The position numbers and the translations under genes were made by a program. Below, piece after piece: positions 28,112-38,873 of a stretch of 64,000 bases of DNA; position 1 is the stretch's first letter, and the number at the start of each line of letters is the position of its first letter. Source of the DNA: Bog-532 sp963775825 (GTDB lineage Bacteria > Actinomycetota > Actinomycetes > Streptosporangiales > Streptosporangiaceae); contig CAVZKY010000070.1 in assembly GCA_963775825.1 (NCBI GenBank), positions 44,185-108,184 on the forward strand. Reading direction: 5' to 3'. The notes beneath the pieces were generated by a model. It was given only the letters and a program-made list of their open reading frames with translations, was not told where the DNA came from and did no database searches.

Positions 28112-29074
28112 CTACAGGCCGGCGAACCTCGCGAGCCGGTCCAGGCCGATACCGCTGATCAGCAGGCGCTCCTTGCGGCTCGCGGTGAGCTGTGCGGTCC
28201 AGTCGGTGAACCCGCCGTCGCCGATCTCCATCAGTTCGCCGCGGGCGTGGGCGTTGACCTTGAAGCACACGTCTCGGTAGTAACCGCGGCCGCGCTGCCG
28301 GGTGTGGTCCAGCACGATCACCGCGGCCGCGGCCGGGCCCCGGTCGTGGTCGAGCTCATCGACGACCGCGGCCGCGATCCGTTCCCCCGCGTCCCCGAGC
28401 GGCGTCAGCGCCACATGGATGTGCCGGAGCCCGGTGGCGGCCAGCCCGGCCACGGCAAAGCGCAGGTGGGCGGTCAGCGCGGCGCGCTCGAACCGGTAGC
28501 TGCCCATGTCACGGCCCGCCGTGACCAGCCCGAACAGGCTGAAGTGCGCAGCCGCGGCCGGGCTGGCGAACAGCTGGGTGCGGGTAACGCGCTGGACGCC
28601 GGCCAGCTTGACCGTCGCCGCCTGGGACTGGGCCCGGCGGCGGGCCGCGGCCTCCAGCGCCAGGGCGCTGGTGGGATCCGCGGCGACCTCACACGCCCGG
28701 ATGGTGGTCAGCACCTGATGCTGGCTGACCGTGCCCAGTACCGAATGGGTCCCGAGCGGCACGGCCGGAGCCAGCGTCAGCAGTTCCACGTCCCCCGGCA
28801 GGGCGGCCAGCAGTGCGTCCTCAGCCCGCCGTATCGAGCGCCACGGGGTACGGCCGGGCCGGGAGAACCGGTCGCGGGCGTACCGGCGCTGAACGCTGGC
28901 GGGAGTTTCCCGCGCCGCGCGGCGCCGGGCCACCTCCAGCAACACGCTGGTGAAGTCGCTGCCGCTGAGCGCGGCCAGCCGCTCGACCGTGGCGATCCCG
29001 CCGATCCGCGGCAGCACATGATCCAGCACCGCGGGCGCTACCGGCGGCCCCTCGCGGCCCGCGATGTGTTCCAT
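28112..29074 (-). CDS. Conserved protein of unknown function
   Basis: 320 residues, no signal peptide or membrane helix. The N-terminal half is helical with RRYARDRFSRPGRTPW. The C-terminal half has a mixed alpha/beta pattern with SLFGLVTAGRDMGSYRFE, then VIVLDHTRQRGRGYYRDVCFKV and a striking end, GDGGFTDWTAQLTASRKERLLISGIG. This resembles the core of class II aminoacyl-tRNA synthetase-like or HisZ-like proteins (Arg in GRGYY, final GxG..R), but I cannot name a family. It is divergent from nadE, 69 bp apart. Confidence 0.6.
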   Translation of the reverse strand: MEHIAGREGPPVAPAVLDHVLPRIGGIATVERLAALSGSDFTSVLLEVARRRAARETPASVQRRYARDRFSRPGRTPWRSIRRAEDALLAALPGDVELLTLAPAVPLGTHSVLGTVSQHQVLTTIRACEVAADPTSALALEAAARRRAQSQAATVKLAGVQRVTRTQLFASPAAAAHFSLFGLVTAGRDMGSYRFERAALTAHLRFAVAGLAATGLRHIHVALTPLGDAGERIAAAVVDELDHDRGPAAAAVIVLDHTRQRGRGYYRDVCFKVNAHARGELMEIGDGGFTDWTAQLTASRKERLLISGIGLDRLARFAGL

Positions 29075-29143
29075 AACGTGAGCTTGCCTCGCGGCGGGTC
29101 AGACCGCATCTGGGTTTTCCCGGCGCGGGCCTAAGCTGGATCC

Positions 29144-31021
29144 GTGCCTACGCTGCGGATTGCTATGGCCCAGGTCAATGCGACCGTGGGAGACCTGGCC
29201 GGGAACGCGGACAAGATCGTCGACTGGACGCGCCGCGCGGCCCAGCAGGGGGCCAGGATCGTCGTCTTCCCCGAGATGATGCTCACCGGGTACCCGGTGG
29301 AGGACCTGGCCCTGCGGGCATCCTTCGTGGCGGCCTCCATCGAGACCGTGCAGCGGGTGGCCGGGCGGCTGGCCGAAGAAGGGCTGGGCGGCGTGGCCGT
29401 GGTGGCGGGCTACCTGGACCGGCAGGCCGGGCTCGCCCCGCGGACGGGGCTGCCGGCCGGGGCGCCGCTGGACGCCGCCGCGCTGCTGTGGGGCGGGCGG
29501 GTCGTCATCACCACAGCCAAGCACCATCTGCCGAACTACGGGGTGTTCGACGAGTACCGTTACTTTGTCCCAGGCAACTCGCTGCCCGTGTTCCGGATGC
29601 CCGCAGGCGGGACGCCCGGCGGGGACACCGGCGCAGCCACCGGCCCCGAGGCCGTCGACGTGGCCATCGCAATCTGCGAGGACCTGTGGCAGCAGGGTGG
29701 CCCGGTCGCGGTGACCCGGCAGGCGGGCGCCGCCCTGCTCGTGGTGCCGAACGCGTCGCCCTACGAGCGCGGCAAGGACGACGTCCGGCTCGCGCTATGC
29801 CAGCGCTGCGCCGGGGAGGCCGGGGCGGCGCTGGCCTACTCGAACCTGATCGGCGGCCAGGACGAACTGGTCTTCGACGGCGGCTCGCTGCTGGTCGCGG
29901 CGGACGGCGAACTGCTGGCCCGCGGGCCGCAGTTCGAGGAGGCCCTGATCGTCACCGACCTCGACCTGCCCGCGGCCCGGGGCCCGGTCCGCCTCGCGGG
30001 CGAGCCGGTGGACGCGGGCGACGGCACGGTCATCACGATCCGGCACGTCGAGCTCGAACCGGTGGCCAGCCCGGCGGGAGGCCAGATCGCGCCGGACACG
30101 CAGGCCTGGCCGTCGCTGCCGGATCACGAGGAGGTCTACCGCGCGCTGGTCCTGGGCGTGCGGGACTACGTGCGCAAGAACGGCTTCCGTTCGGTGATCC
30201 TGGGCTTGTCCGGCGGCATCGACTCGGCCCTGACCGCGACGATCGCCGCGGACGCGGTGGGGCCGGACAACGTGTACACCGTGCTCATGCCGAGCCGGTA
30301 CTCCAGCGACCACTCAATCGGTGACGCAGAAGAACTCGTCAAGCGGCAGGGACTGCACTCGGTCTTCGTGCCGATCCGGTCGATGGTCGACGCGTTCGAG
30401 GCCGAACTGGCGCCGGCCGGATTCCCGGACACCGGGCTGCCCGCCGAGAACCTGCAGGCCCGGGTGCGGGGCGTGACGCTGATGGGACTGTCGAACGCCG
30501 CCGGCCACCTGGTCCTGACCACCGGTAACAAGAGCGAGCTGGCCGCCGGGTACTCGACGCTGTACGGCGACTCGGCCGGCGGCTACGGACCGATCAAGGA
30601 CGTGCTGAAGACGCTGGTGTGGGAGCTGGCCCGGTGGCGGAACGCGGAGGCCACCGCGCGCGGCGAGACCCCGCCGATCCCGGAGAACTCGATCACCAAG
30701 CCGCCCAGCGCCGAGCTGGCCCCCGGCCAGCAGGACACCGACTCGCTGCCGGACTACCAGATCCTCGACGCCCTGCTGGACGACTACGTGGAAAAGGACA
30801 TGGGCTCCGCGCAGCTGATCGCGGCCGGCCACGACCCGGACCTCGTGCAGCGGGTCATCCGGCTGGTCGACCTGGCCGAGTACAAGCGCCGGCAGTACCC
30901 GCCCGGTCCCAAGATCACCTCGCGGAACTTCGGCCGGGACCGGCGCCTGCCCATTACGAACGCCTGGCGGGAGGGAGCAGTCGAGCCGCCGTCCGGCGTC
31001 GTAGCTCCCGGCGAGCCCTAG
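29144..31021 (+). CDS. nadE: Glutamine-dependent NAD+ synthetase
   Basis: 625 residues, the two-domain type. The N-terminal nitrilase-fold glutaminase has its triad in FPEMMLTGYPVEDL (Glu), TAKHHLPNYGVFDEYRYF (Lys near residue 126) and IAICEDLW (Cys near residue 178). The C-terminal synthetase has the P-loop GLSGGIDSAL near residue 354 and TTGNKSELAAGYSTLYGD. It amidates deamido-NAD with ammonia channelled from glutamine. GTG start at 29144. Intact, in contrast to many neighbours. Confidence 0.95.
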   Translation: MPTLRIAMAQVNATVGDLAGNADKIVDWTRRAAQQGARIVVFPEMMLTGYPVEDLALRASFVAASIETVQRVAGRLAEEGLGGVAVVAGYLDRQAGLAPRTGLPAGAPLDAAALLWGGRVVITTAKHHLPNYGVFDEYRYFVPGNSLPVFRMPAGGTPGGDTGAATGPEAVDVAIAICEDLWQQGGPVAVTRQAGAALLVVPNASPYERGKDDVRLALCQRCAGEAGAALAYSNLIGGQDELVFDGGSLLVAADGELLARGPQFEEALIVTDLDLPAARGPVRLAGEPVDAGDGTVITIRHVELEPVASPAGGQIAPDTQAWPSLPDHEEVYRALVLGVRDYVRKNGFRSVILGLSGGIDSALTATIAADAVGPDNVYTVLMPSRYSSDHSIGDAEELVKRQGLHSVFVPIRSMVDAFEAELAPAGFPDTGLPAENLQARVRGVTLMGLSNAAGHLVLTTGNKSELAAGYSTLYGDSAGGYGPIKDVLKTLVWELARWRNAEATARGETPPIPENSITKPPSAELAPGQQDTDSLPDYQILDALLDDYVEKDMGSAQLIAAGHDPDLVQRVIRLVDLAEYKRRQYPPGPKITSRNFGRDRRLPITNAWREGAVEPPSGVVAPGEP

Positions 31022-31118
31022 ACGTAGACTCCCCTTCGGCCAGCCTTTCCGTGCGGACGCGGGTTCAGTCGGCGTGACCGGGCCGTCTACTGGTCATCTG
31101 AGCTGTCATACCTCGCGT

Positions 31119-32888
31119 CTACCTGGCATCCCCAGCGTGGATGAGCACGCCACCGCGCAGGTCCAGGTGTTCGCTCGCGCAGCGGCCAGCGGCACCTACC
31201 CCAACCGGGTGCGCGGGCGGGTCACGCCACGGTGCTGGGTGGCCCGTGGCTGTGCAGTACGCGCCCGTCGGGGCTGGTGGCGGTCGTAGTGCCGTCGGGG
31301 TTCGGGTGACCGCCCAGCCCCAGCGGTGGATGACCACGATGTGGTGAAAACGGCAATACAGGGCACAGTTGCTCAGGCTGGTTGCGCCGCCCTTAGACCA
31401 GGGAATGACGTGGTGCACTTCGCAGACCGAGGGGGGCTGGGTGCAGCCGGGAAACTGACACTGCTTGTCTCTTTGGATGATGGCTTTACGCAGGTGGGAT
31501 GGCACGATCCGGGTGGTGCGGCCCAGGTCCAGCGGCTGGGACAAGGTGGTGAACCGGGTGCCCAGCAGCTGGGCGCGCAGGAACGAGGCGAGCCCAGTGG
31601 GCCCCGACACAATGTCGATACTCCAGTGCAGCAAAGTGTCCCGCAGCCGTTCGCAGGTGGCGGGCGGCAAAGGTCCCAGGTGGTCGAGGCGGTGCGGGAC
31701 ACGGCAGGTGCAGCCGGCACCCGCCAGCCTGAGCCACCCCCCGGGCCTGAGGCACCCCCCGGGCTTGAGGCACCCCCGGGCCTGAGGCGTCCCCCGGGCC
31801 CAGGCGTCCCCGGGCCCTGGCAGGCGTCCGTGCCCTGGCGCGGGCCGGAGCGCGGGTCCCCGTTCTGGCCGCGGTGGCCGTCGGTGGCCGCGAGGAACAG
31901 GCCGCTGAACTGGTCCAGGATGGTCCAGTCGATGTGCCCGGACACGATCGGGGTCAACGCCGCGTCACACGCGGCCGCCTCGGCGTCCGGCCCGGTCGGA
32001 TAGACCGATCCGGGGACCCCGGCCGCCGCGGCGCGGGCCGTCGTCCAGCCCGCGCTCCAGATCCGAGGCGCCCGGCAGGCCGCGTAGTTCGGCCAGGTCG
32101 ACGTGGACGTTCAGGTGCAGCGGCTGACCGTCTTTCCCGGGGAGGGTGCCGCAGTCGATGAGCCGCTGGAAAGCATCCTGCAACGCATCGTGGCGCCGCT
32201 GCGGGAGGGTGCGGGTATCTTCCGGGCCAACCTTGCCCGACAGCGCCTCCAGCACCGCGGACACCGCTGCGGCCGCGGTCCCGGTCAGGTCCCCGGTCAG
32301 CCGCCCGGCCCCGCCGAGGGTGGTCTCCAGCCACACCGCCCGGTCGTTGAACGTGTCCTTGTCCCGATCCGGGGCCGTGCGAGACCGCTCGATCATCTCC
32401 TGGGCCAGAACCCCCAGGTCAGCCAGCCCCGCGCCACCGAGGGCGGCGGCCAGCAGGATCTGGTCCGCGTCCTCCCGCCGGTCCTCAGGCAACTGGTCGG
32501 TCCAGTCAGACAGGCTCTTCGCCCACGACGCCGACAACTGCCCGGCAGCGAGGGCGCCCGCGATGACGGGATGCTCCTGCACACGTTTGGCCCACCCCAT
32601 GGCTTCCGCCGCGGCCCGGCTGGTGATCTTGGTAAAGGTCCGCAGCCACGGCTTCGGCCCGTACTGCCCATCGGCCTGGTACCCCTGCTGGCCACTGAAC
32701 GCGGCCAGGATCTTCGCCCGGGCGGCGGTGTGCTGGGCTTCGGCCTGCTCCAACCCGATCAGAGCCTCCGCCTGCACCGTGGTCCCAAGATCAGCGGCGT
32801 CACACGAGGTCAGGTAACCCAGCCCGGCCCGCACCATGGCCAGCGCCTGCGCCGTGCTGGACGGCGTGGCCGACTCACTAGGGTGCAC
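31119..32888 (-). CDS. DUF222 / HNH endonuclease protein (frame breaks)
   Basis: The N-terminal DUF222 region (YGPKPWLRTFTKITSRAAAEAMGWAKR, split blocks) is followed by a Pro/Gly-rich linker and a C-terminal HNH domain: QFPGCTQPPSVCEVHHVIPWSKGGATSLSNCALYCRFHH, with Cys pairs and the H-N-H residues in place. Such genes are abundant, multi-copy and often mobile in actinobacteria; their targets are unknown. Frame changes occur near 32030 and 31680. The GTG at 32886-32888 is chosen for a strong GGAGGTGATC about 12 bases upstream. Restored length is about 590 residues. Confidence 0.78.
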
Positions 32889-32920
32889 ACGGAGCGGATC
32901 ACCTCCCGGGGCGGTCGGCG

Positions 32921-32969
32921 GAGCGGCCCGGGCACCCCGGGCCAATGAGCGGCCCGGGCACCCCGGGCC
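32921..32969. repeat. Two 23-bp direct repeats upstream of the DUF222 gene
   Basis: Two identical copies of a 23-bp unit starting gagcggcccgggcaccccgg, separated by 3 bases, just upstream of the Shine-Dalgarno. Each holds a CCCGGGCACCCCGGG-like imperfect palindrome. The rest of 32970-33204 holds no clear gene. Confidence 0.8.
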
Positions 32970-33204
32970 TGCGATTCGATTTCTAGTTCGATAGTAACGA
33001 TCGAGCCCAGCGCGATGATGAGCCTCAGACTGCCTGTGGATAACTGCGGCGTTATCCACCTGTCCGGGCGGCCAGGCAGGACAGCCCGGCAAGCAGCCGG
33101 GAGAAACCACGCTTCGCCGCCCTAGCGGACCTAGCTAGCTGAGCAGGAGGACCGCGCAGGCGGCGAGCCAGTGCTCGACCATATAGTCCCGGTCCAGCAG
33201 CAGC

Positions 33205-33936
33205 TCAGCGGCGCGACCACAGCGGGGCGCACGCCGGCCCCGCCCGGCCGCGGATGCGGCGCAGCCGCCGCGGCCCCGGGTCGACCACGTACCGCTCGTT
33301 CGCGGCGAGCAGCAGCGGCAGGTCGGTCACGCTGTCGGTGTAGGCGTACGCCACCGGGATGCTGATCCCCGCGGCGGCGAGGCGGCGCACCTTCTGCACA
33401 CCGAACGAGAAACCGCGCGTCGAGGTGGGCAGGGCGTTCCACATGCCGCACTCCCGGGACGGTCGCACGAACCGCTGTCCCTGCTGCAGGCGGGCCGCCA
33501 CGATCTCAACCGCGTCCAGCCCGAGTACGCGGCAGCTCGCCTCGGCCAGCCAGTCGGCGCAGCCGGTGGCGATGACCACGCGGTGGCCGGCATCGAGGTG
33601 GGCGTGCAGGCGGTCCAGGACGACCGATATCTGGTTGCCCTCGGCGGCGTGCCTGGCCGCGAACTCCTCGGCCAGGGCCTGGATGCGTCCCGGCGGCGCG
33701 CCGACCGTGGCGATCCCCAGCAGCACGGTGATCGCGTGCCGCCGCGCGAACGGGACAAAGAAAAACGGCCCGAGAATCGGGGCCGCCAGCAGCGCCGCCA
33801 CGGCGCGCGGCGGGCTGCGCAAGATCAGCCCACGGATGAACTCGGCGGTGGTATCACCGCGCAGCAGGGTCCCGTCGAGGTCGAACACCGCGACCGGCCG
33901 CTCGGGCGGCGGCGGGCCAGCAGCGTCCGTCGCCAT
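33205..33936 (-). CDS. HAD-superfamily phosphatase, subfamily IB (SerB-like)
   Basis: 243 residues as read. The HAD motifs are visible: VFDLDGTLLRGDTT (nucleophile Asp), VVIATGCADWLAEA (motif II), and the conserved YAYTDSVTDLPLLLAA (motif IV). A hydrophobic stretch around LLAAPILGPFFFVPFA fits the membrane-linked IB group. The substrate is unknown, probably a small phosphomonoester. The natural C-terminus may lie in another frame, which reads ELLLDRDYMVEHWLAACAVL and stops near 33139. That would need one slip near 33240. Confidence 0.82.
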   Translation of the reverse strand: MATDAAGPPPPERPVAVFDLDGTLLRGDTTAEFIRGLILRSPPRAVAALLAAPILGPFFFVPFARRHAITVLLGIATVGAPPGRIQALAEEFAARHAAEGNQISVVLDRLHAHLDAGHRVVIATGCADWLAEASCRVLGLDAVEIVAARLQQGQRFVRPSRECGMWNALPTSTRGFSFGVQKVRRLAAAGISIPVAYAYTDSVTDLPLLLAANERYVVDPGPRRLRRIRGRAGPACAPLWSRR

Positions 33937-34010
33937 GCACTCTCCCCTCGTCCCGCTGGCAGCATAGGCGGCAAAACGGGGTACAAGCGGCCCGACGTGG
34001 AGCGCAGGCG

Positions 34011-34724
34011 TCAGCGCGGGGCGAGGCCGAGCAGCAGGCTGTCCACGACATGCTCCGCGAAGTCCTCGTTGTGCCCCACCGTGTCATACTTGCCGCGCGA
34101 CATCGCGGCACCGGTCAGCGTGAGCATCGCGATCTCTACGTCGAGGTCCGGCCGGAGCTGGCCGTTGGCCATGCCGCGCCGCAGCACGGAGCGGATCACG
34201 TCGCGCCGCGGCTCGACTACCGTCTCGGCATAGCGGGCCATCAGCCGGGGGTACTTCTCCCCCTCGCCGAGCAGCAGCGTGTACTGGCGGGTCCGCCGCG
34301 GATCGGCGGCGTCCTGGGCCATCACCGTGACCAGGGCGATCAGATCGTCACGGACCGAGCCGCCGTCCGTCTCGGGCAGCGGGCTCTTCATCGAGCCCAG
34401 CGCGGCCAGCAGCAGGTCTTCCTTGTTGTGCCAGCGCCGGTAGACCGTGGCCTTGCCGACCCCGGCCCGGGCGGCTACTTCCTCGACGCAGAGGCCCTCG
34501 GCGCCCTTCTCGGCGAAAAGTTCCAGCGTGGCCTCGATGATCGCCTGCTCGGCGCGCTCACTGCGCGGGCGGCCGGGCCGCCGGCCCGCGGCGGGCCCGT
34601 GGTCGGGGCCCGCCGCGGAGCTGGCGCTGTCGTTACGCGCATCCGGGCAGTGCTCCTCGAGCGGCCCGAGCTCGCGCTCGCCGCCTGCGGCCTCCGCCGT
34701 GCGGGGCATGACTGCCGGATTCAT
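34011..34724 (-). CDS. TetR-family transcriptional regulator
   Basis: 237 residues, with a variable N-terminal tail of about 40 residues, then the TetR helix-turn-helix (AIIEATLELFAEKGAEGLCVEEVAARAGVGKATVYRRWHNKEDLL, shown as the standard block), then an all-helical ligand domain. It lies directly downstream of the DHA2 exporter gene on the same strand (67 bp), the usual local repressor arrangement. A palindromic operator upstream of the exporter (36694-36716) is its likely site. Confidence 0.9.
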   Translation of the reverse strand: MNPAVMPRTAEAAGGERELGPLEEHCPDARNDSASSAAGPDHGPAAGRRPGRPRSERAEQAIIEATLELFAEKGAEGLCVEEVAARAGVGKATVYRRWHNKEDLLLAALGSMKSPLPETDGGSVRDDLIALVTVMAQDAADPRRTRQYTLLLGEGEKYPRLMARYAETVVEPRRDVIRSVLRRGMANGQLRPDLDVEIAMLTLTGAAMSRGKYDTVGHNEDFAEHVVDSLLLGLAPR

Positions 34725-34791
34725 CGGTTCTTATCCTTCCACGCCGTGCGACTGGTCGGCGAAGTCCCCCGGCCACACATCGACGAGGTAC

Positions 34792-36524
34792 TCATCGGCC
34801 GGGTCGACCGCCGCCCCTGCCGCCTCGACAGCCCCACGGGCCTGCAGCGGGGTGGGTGGTCAGGTGCTCCTGCCAGACGTCGAGCGCCTCCAGCGGGTCG
34901 ATGCCCGGGCGGGCGGCAGCGTCCAGAGCGACCGGCTCCAGCTCCCGGCCGGCTCCAGCTGCCGGGTCGGCGGCACCGCCGGGGTGGGCTGCACCGCCGG
35001 GGTGACCGCGCTGGTGGAACCCAGGCCCGGCATCCAGCGGAGGACCACGATGGCGCCGGCCAGCGCGATGATCGCGGCCACGACCGCGGTCACGTGCATG
35101 GCGCTGACGAAGGCATCGTTGGCGGGACCCAGCAGGGCCCGCCCCGCCGTACCGAGCTGCGCGGCCACGGCCTGCGTGGCCGAGATGGAACCACCGGCCG
35201 CGTCCCTCGTGGCGGCCGGAAGGCTGGCCAGCGTCGGGCTCATCGTCTGGTGGTAGGACTGGGCCAGGATCGAGCCCAGCACGGCTACACCCAGCGCGAC
35301 GCCGACCTGGCGCGCGGTGTTGGTCAGCGCGGAACCGGCGCCAGCCCGCTCGCGGGGCAGCACGTCCATGACCGCGGACGTGGCGGCCGGCATTGCGGCG
35401 CCGATGGCCGCTCCCTGAATGAAGAACAGCAGCCCAAGCAGCCACACCGGGGAGGCCGTGCCGAGCAGCACGTACCCGGCGAGCGCGGCGGCCATGACGA
35501 ACATGCCGGCGGTCCCCACGACCTTGGGCCCGAAGCGCCGGACCAGTGCGGCGCTACGCGGGGACAGCAGCAGCTGCCCGACCGCGAACGGCACAGTCAT
35601 GAGGCCCGCGTCAAGCGCGCTGTAGCCCCGGACGTTCTGCAGGTAGAAAGCGGTGAAAAAGAACACCCCGCCCATGCCGAAGAAGACCAGGCCGAGCGCG
35701 CCCACCGAAGCCGAGAGGCGCCGGTCGCGGAACAGCCGGACGTCCAGGGCCGGATGACGGGTCCGGGACTCATGCCAGCCGAAGACCGCGAGCACAGCCA
35801 GGCCGCCCGCGATGGGGCCGAGCACCGAGGGGTGCACCCAGGAGCCGGCGTCGCCGCCCTGGACGATCCCGAACACGACCAGCACGAGGCCCGCGATCGA
35901 GAGCAGCACGCCGAGAACGTCGATCCCGGCCCGCTCGGGGTTCCTTGACTCGGGAACCAGCAGCGCGACGGCGATCGCACCAGCCACCGTGACGGGCACA
36001 TTGATCAGGAAGACCGAGCCCCACCAGAAGTGGGCCAGCAGCACGCCGGCGAGCACCGGCCCGATTGCGAAGCCGATTCCGACGGCGGAGGCCCAGATGC
36101 CGATGGCCCGCGGCCGCTCCTGCGGCTCGAAGACGTTGGAAATGATCGACAGCGTCTGCGGCATGACGGCCGCGCCGCCCAGGCCCATCGCCGCGCGCGC
36201 GAAGATCAGCTGATCCGGCGAGCGGGAGTAGGCGGACAGCAGTGAGCCGATCCCGAACAGGATCAGGCCGATCATGAGCATCCGCTTGCGGCCGATGCGG
36301 TCGCCGATGACCCCGAAGGTGAACAGGAGGCCAGCGAACACCAGGGTGTAGGAGTTGATGGCCCATTCGAGCTGGCTCTGGCTTGCGCCCAGGCCGGCGT
36401 GCGGCTCAGCGATCGTCTTCAGGGCGACGTTGAGCACGGTGTTGTCGATGACGATGGCGAGAAGGCTGACGATGAGGACGCTGAGGATGCCCCAGCGCCG
36501 TCGGTAAATCGTTTGGCTGTCCAT
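34792..36524 (-). CDS. DHA2-family MFS drug exporter (one frame break near the end)
   Basis: About 577 residues with 14 predicted membrane helices, the EmrB/QacA topology. Motifs: GDRIGRKRMLMIGL (loop 2-3 signature), LIFARAAMGLGGAAVMPQTLSII (motif with Arg in helix 4) and GPVLAGVLLAHFWWGSVFLINVP (antiporter motif C region). It exports hydrophobic compounds with proton antiport. The last part changes frame near 34960; the second frame ends RPGIDPLEALDVWQEHLTTHP and reads to 34792. ATG at 36522-36524 with GAAAGG upstream. Paired with the downstream TetR gene. Confidence 0.88.
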
Positions 36525-36693
36525 GGTGCCTTTCGCAAGCTGAACGAAGAACAACGAACGGTCCCGCTTCCGGCAGGGCTGCATCGGCCTGCTTCAGCGG
36601 GAAGATCACGCGCGGTGCGGTCGTTCCCGCCGGTAGGGCCCGCTGGTCTTGCCACCAGCCCCGGTCCGGCCTCGCGCCGTCGACCCGCGCTAT

Positions 36694-36716
36694 CGATACG
36701 GAACAGGACCGTATCG
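36694..36716. promoter_or_regulatory. TetR-type operator upstream of the exporter
   Basis: Perfect 8-bp inverted arms, cgatacgg and ccgtatcg, separated by 7 bases, 170 bp upstream of the MFS start. The size and symmetry fit TetR-family dimers, and the TetR gene is in the same cluster. The rest of 36525-36826 is gene-free and includes the start regions of both flanking transcripts. Confidence 0.6.
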
Positions 36717-36826
36717 GAATACATTCCTTGATCGCCACAGATTTTTTCCGCGACCTTCCGATTGCGCTTAGTTAACGAATACCGGCCGGCACGACACGCA
36801 CGGAGGCTCTGCCGGTTCCGGGCTCG

Positions 36827-38672
36827 TCACGATCCGAGCATGACGTCGGCCTGCTGCAGCGCTCCCCCGGCCCGGTCGACCGCCACGGCCAGGATCAGCC
36901 GGGCGAACTGGCCCTCGAGGTCGACGGTGACGGTCGACTCGCCGTCCCCCGCGCGGTAGGCGCCGGCCCGGCACGGGCCCGCCCAGGCGCCCGCCGCCCG
37001 CAGGCGGCGCAGGACCAGCGAACGGTCCAGGGACGGGGCGGTCGGCACCGCGTCCGGCCAGGACATGGCACCGTCGTTCATCAGCGTGATGATCTGCCCC
37101 AGCATCGACTGGAGCGGCGAACCCGCGGCCGGGGGAACCGCGAGGATCAGTGACTGAACACGGGGGGATCGTTCCGGATTGAGACGGATCTCGACCTGCG
37201 CCGTACCGCGGTCCCCGGCCACCCACCAGCGGCAGTGCGCGGGCGTGTCCGATTCGGGGGGACGACCGGGATCATCGCGGAACTCGCCCAGGCGCTCGCG
37301 GATCAGCCGGATCTTCTCCCGCCGGTCCGGGTACGGCTCGTCGAGCGCGACGTTCTCGGAAAACAGCTTCGCCGCCGCCGCGTCGTCCCAGGACTGCATC
37401 AGCCGGGACACCTCGTCCCGGGCGGCCACCGTCTCCGGCCATGCGCCGGCCGGGGCCAGCGCCAGGGCCCGCTCGGCGGGCAGGGCGCCGTCCAGATGCG
37501 CGGCCCAGCGCGGCGCGGCCCGCCGCGTGTGCTGCCGGAGCACGGTGCCGAGCAGCCGGACCGCGAACGGCCCGACCGGCGCGTACGTGCTGTTGCCCAG
37601 GACGATCACGCCAAGCCCGGTGGCCGGGTGCCAGCGCATGTTGCTGCCGAAACCCGGGTAGCCGCCGCTGTGCTGAACGATCCGGCCCCAGGCCGGGTCG
37701 TCCTCGACGAACAGCCCGAACCCGTAGCTGCCGGTCGCCGTGCTCCCCGGGACCGGCACGGGCATCCGCAGCCCGGTAGCCACCTGCGGAAGCTGCATGT
37801 CGCGGCGGCTCGCTCGGGACAGCGGGTGCGGGCCGCCGGTCTCCTCGGCGCCGGGCGGGAAGGCGGCGGTGAAACCCGCGACCCAGGTCGCGAGGTCCCG
37901 CACGCAACTGAACACCCCGCCCATGGGGGCGAACGCGCCGCACGGGGCCGGGCTGATCTCCGCCCAGCGGCCGTGGTCGCGCCGGTATCCGCCGGCCAGC
38001 TCGCCCGGGTCGACGTCGGCCGCCTCGAAACCGGTGTGCGCCATACCCAGCGGGCCGAGCACCCGGGACCGGATGAAGTCCGGATAGGAGGTGCCGGAGA
38101 CCGCGGTGATGACCCGGCCGAGGATCGCGTAGCCGAGGTTGGAGTACTCGAACCGGGTGCCCGGTGCCCAGGTGAAGCTGACCCCGCCGGACAGGAACTC
38201 GGCGAACTCCGGGAGCGGCAAGCCCTGCTGGCGGTCCCCCCAGGGGTCGTCGGTCGGGAATCCGGCGGTCATGGTGAGCAGATGGCGGAGCCGGACCCGC
38301 TGCGCGTCCGGGGTGACCGAGGACCAGCCGCGGAGCTCCGGGACGTAATCTTCGGCCAGGTCGTCCAGGCGCAGGGCGCCCTCGTCCCGCAGGGCCAGCA
38401 TTGCCGCGGCGGTGAAGCTCTTCGTCATCGACGCGATCCGGAACACCGTACCGGCGTCAGGTACCTCGCCGGCCCCGTGCCGCGCCGGCCCGGCGCTGCC
38501 CGAATCCGCCGGCGTGCACGAGGCGGCCGCCGGCCACGATGCCGTAGGCGATTCCGGGCTGGCCGCCACGCCGCTGGAAGCTTTCGGCCAGCGCGTCCGC
38601 CGCCCCGAAGTCCGCCGCCCCGAGGTGCGCCGCCTCCGGTCCCACGCCGTCGCGCTCCGCTTCTGACCTCAT
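36827..38672 (-). CDS. Serine hydrolase of the beta-lactamase/class C family (one frame break)
   Basis: About 615 residues. The start ATG at 38672 is in one frame (ALAESFQRRGGQPGIAYGIVAGGRLVHAGGFG). Near 38500 the frame changes and the rest is open. Active-site motifs are present: SMTK (nucleophile Ser and Lys in FRIASMTKSF), YSN (FEYSNLGYAIL), and HSGG in place of KTG (IVQHSGGYPGFG). The C-terminal 200 residues form a beta-rich domain common in esterase/peptidase members. No signal peptide is apparent, so it may be cytosolic. Whether it is a peptidase or an esterase cannot be told. Confidence 0.82.
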
Positions 38673-38804
38673 GACTGCCTCCGCACGCTGATCCGACTGC
38701 CTAGTGTCTCAGCCCGCGCTCGGCACAGCAGGACGCCACCCGGTCCTGGCCCGGCCGGGCGGCCAGACCGGTGACCAGCCTCCCGCCCCGCCGAACTCCC
38801 GTAG

Positions 38805-38872
38805 CACACCGGCCGAAATCCCCTAACACACCGGCCTAAATCCCCTAACGCGCCGGCCTGAATCCCCGGTAA
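38805..38872. repeat. Three tandem 22-24 bp units upstream of panB
   Basis: Units cacaccggccgaaatcccct aa, then cacaccggcctaaatcccct aa, then a diverged third ending in ggtaa. They lie in the 298-bp gap between the divergent serine hydrolase and panB genes, so they may be repeated protein-binding sites. A lone similar 10-mer (aaatccccta) occurs at about 61021. Confidence 0.8.
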
Positions 38873-38873
38873 C

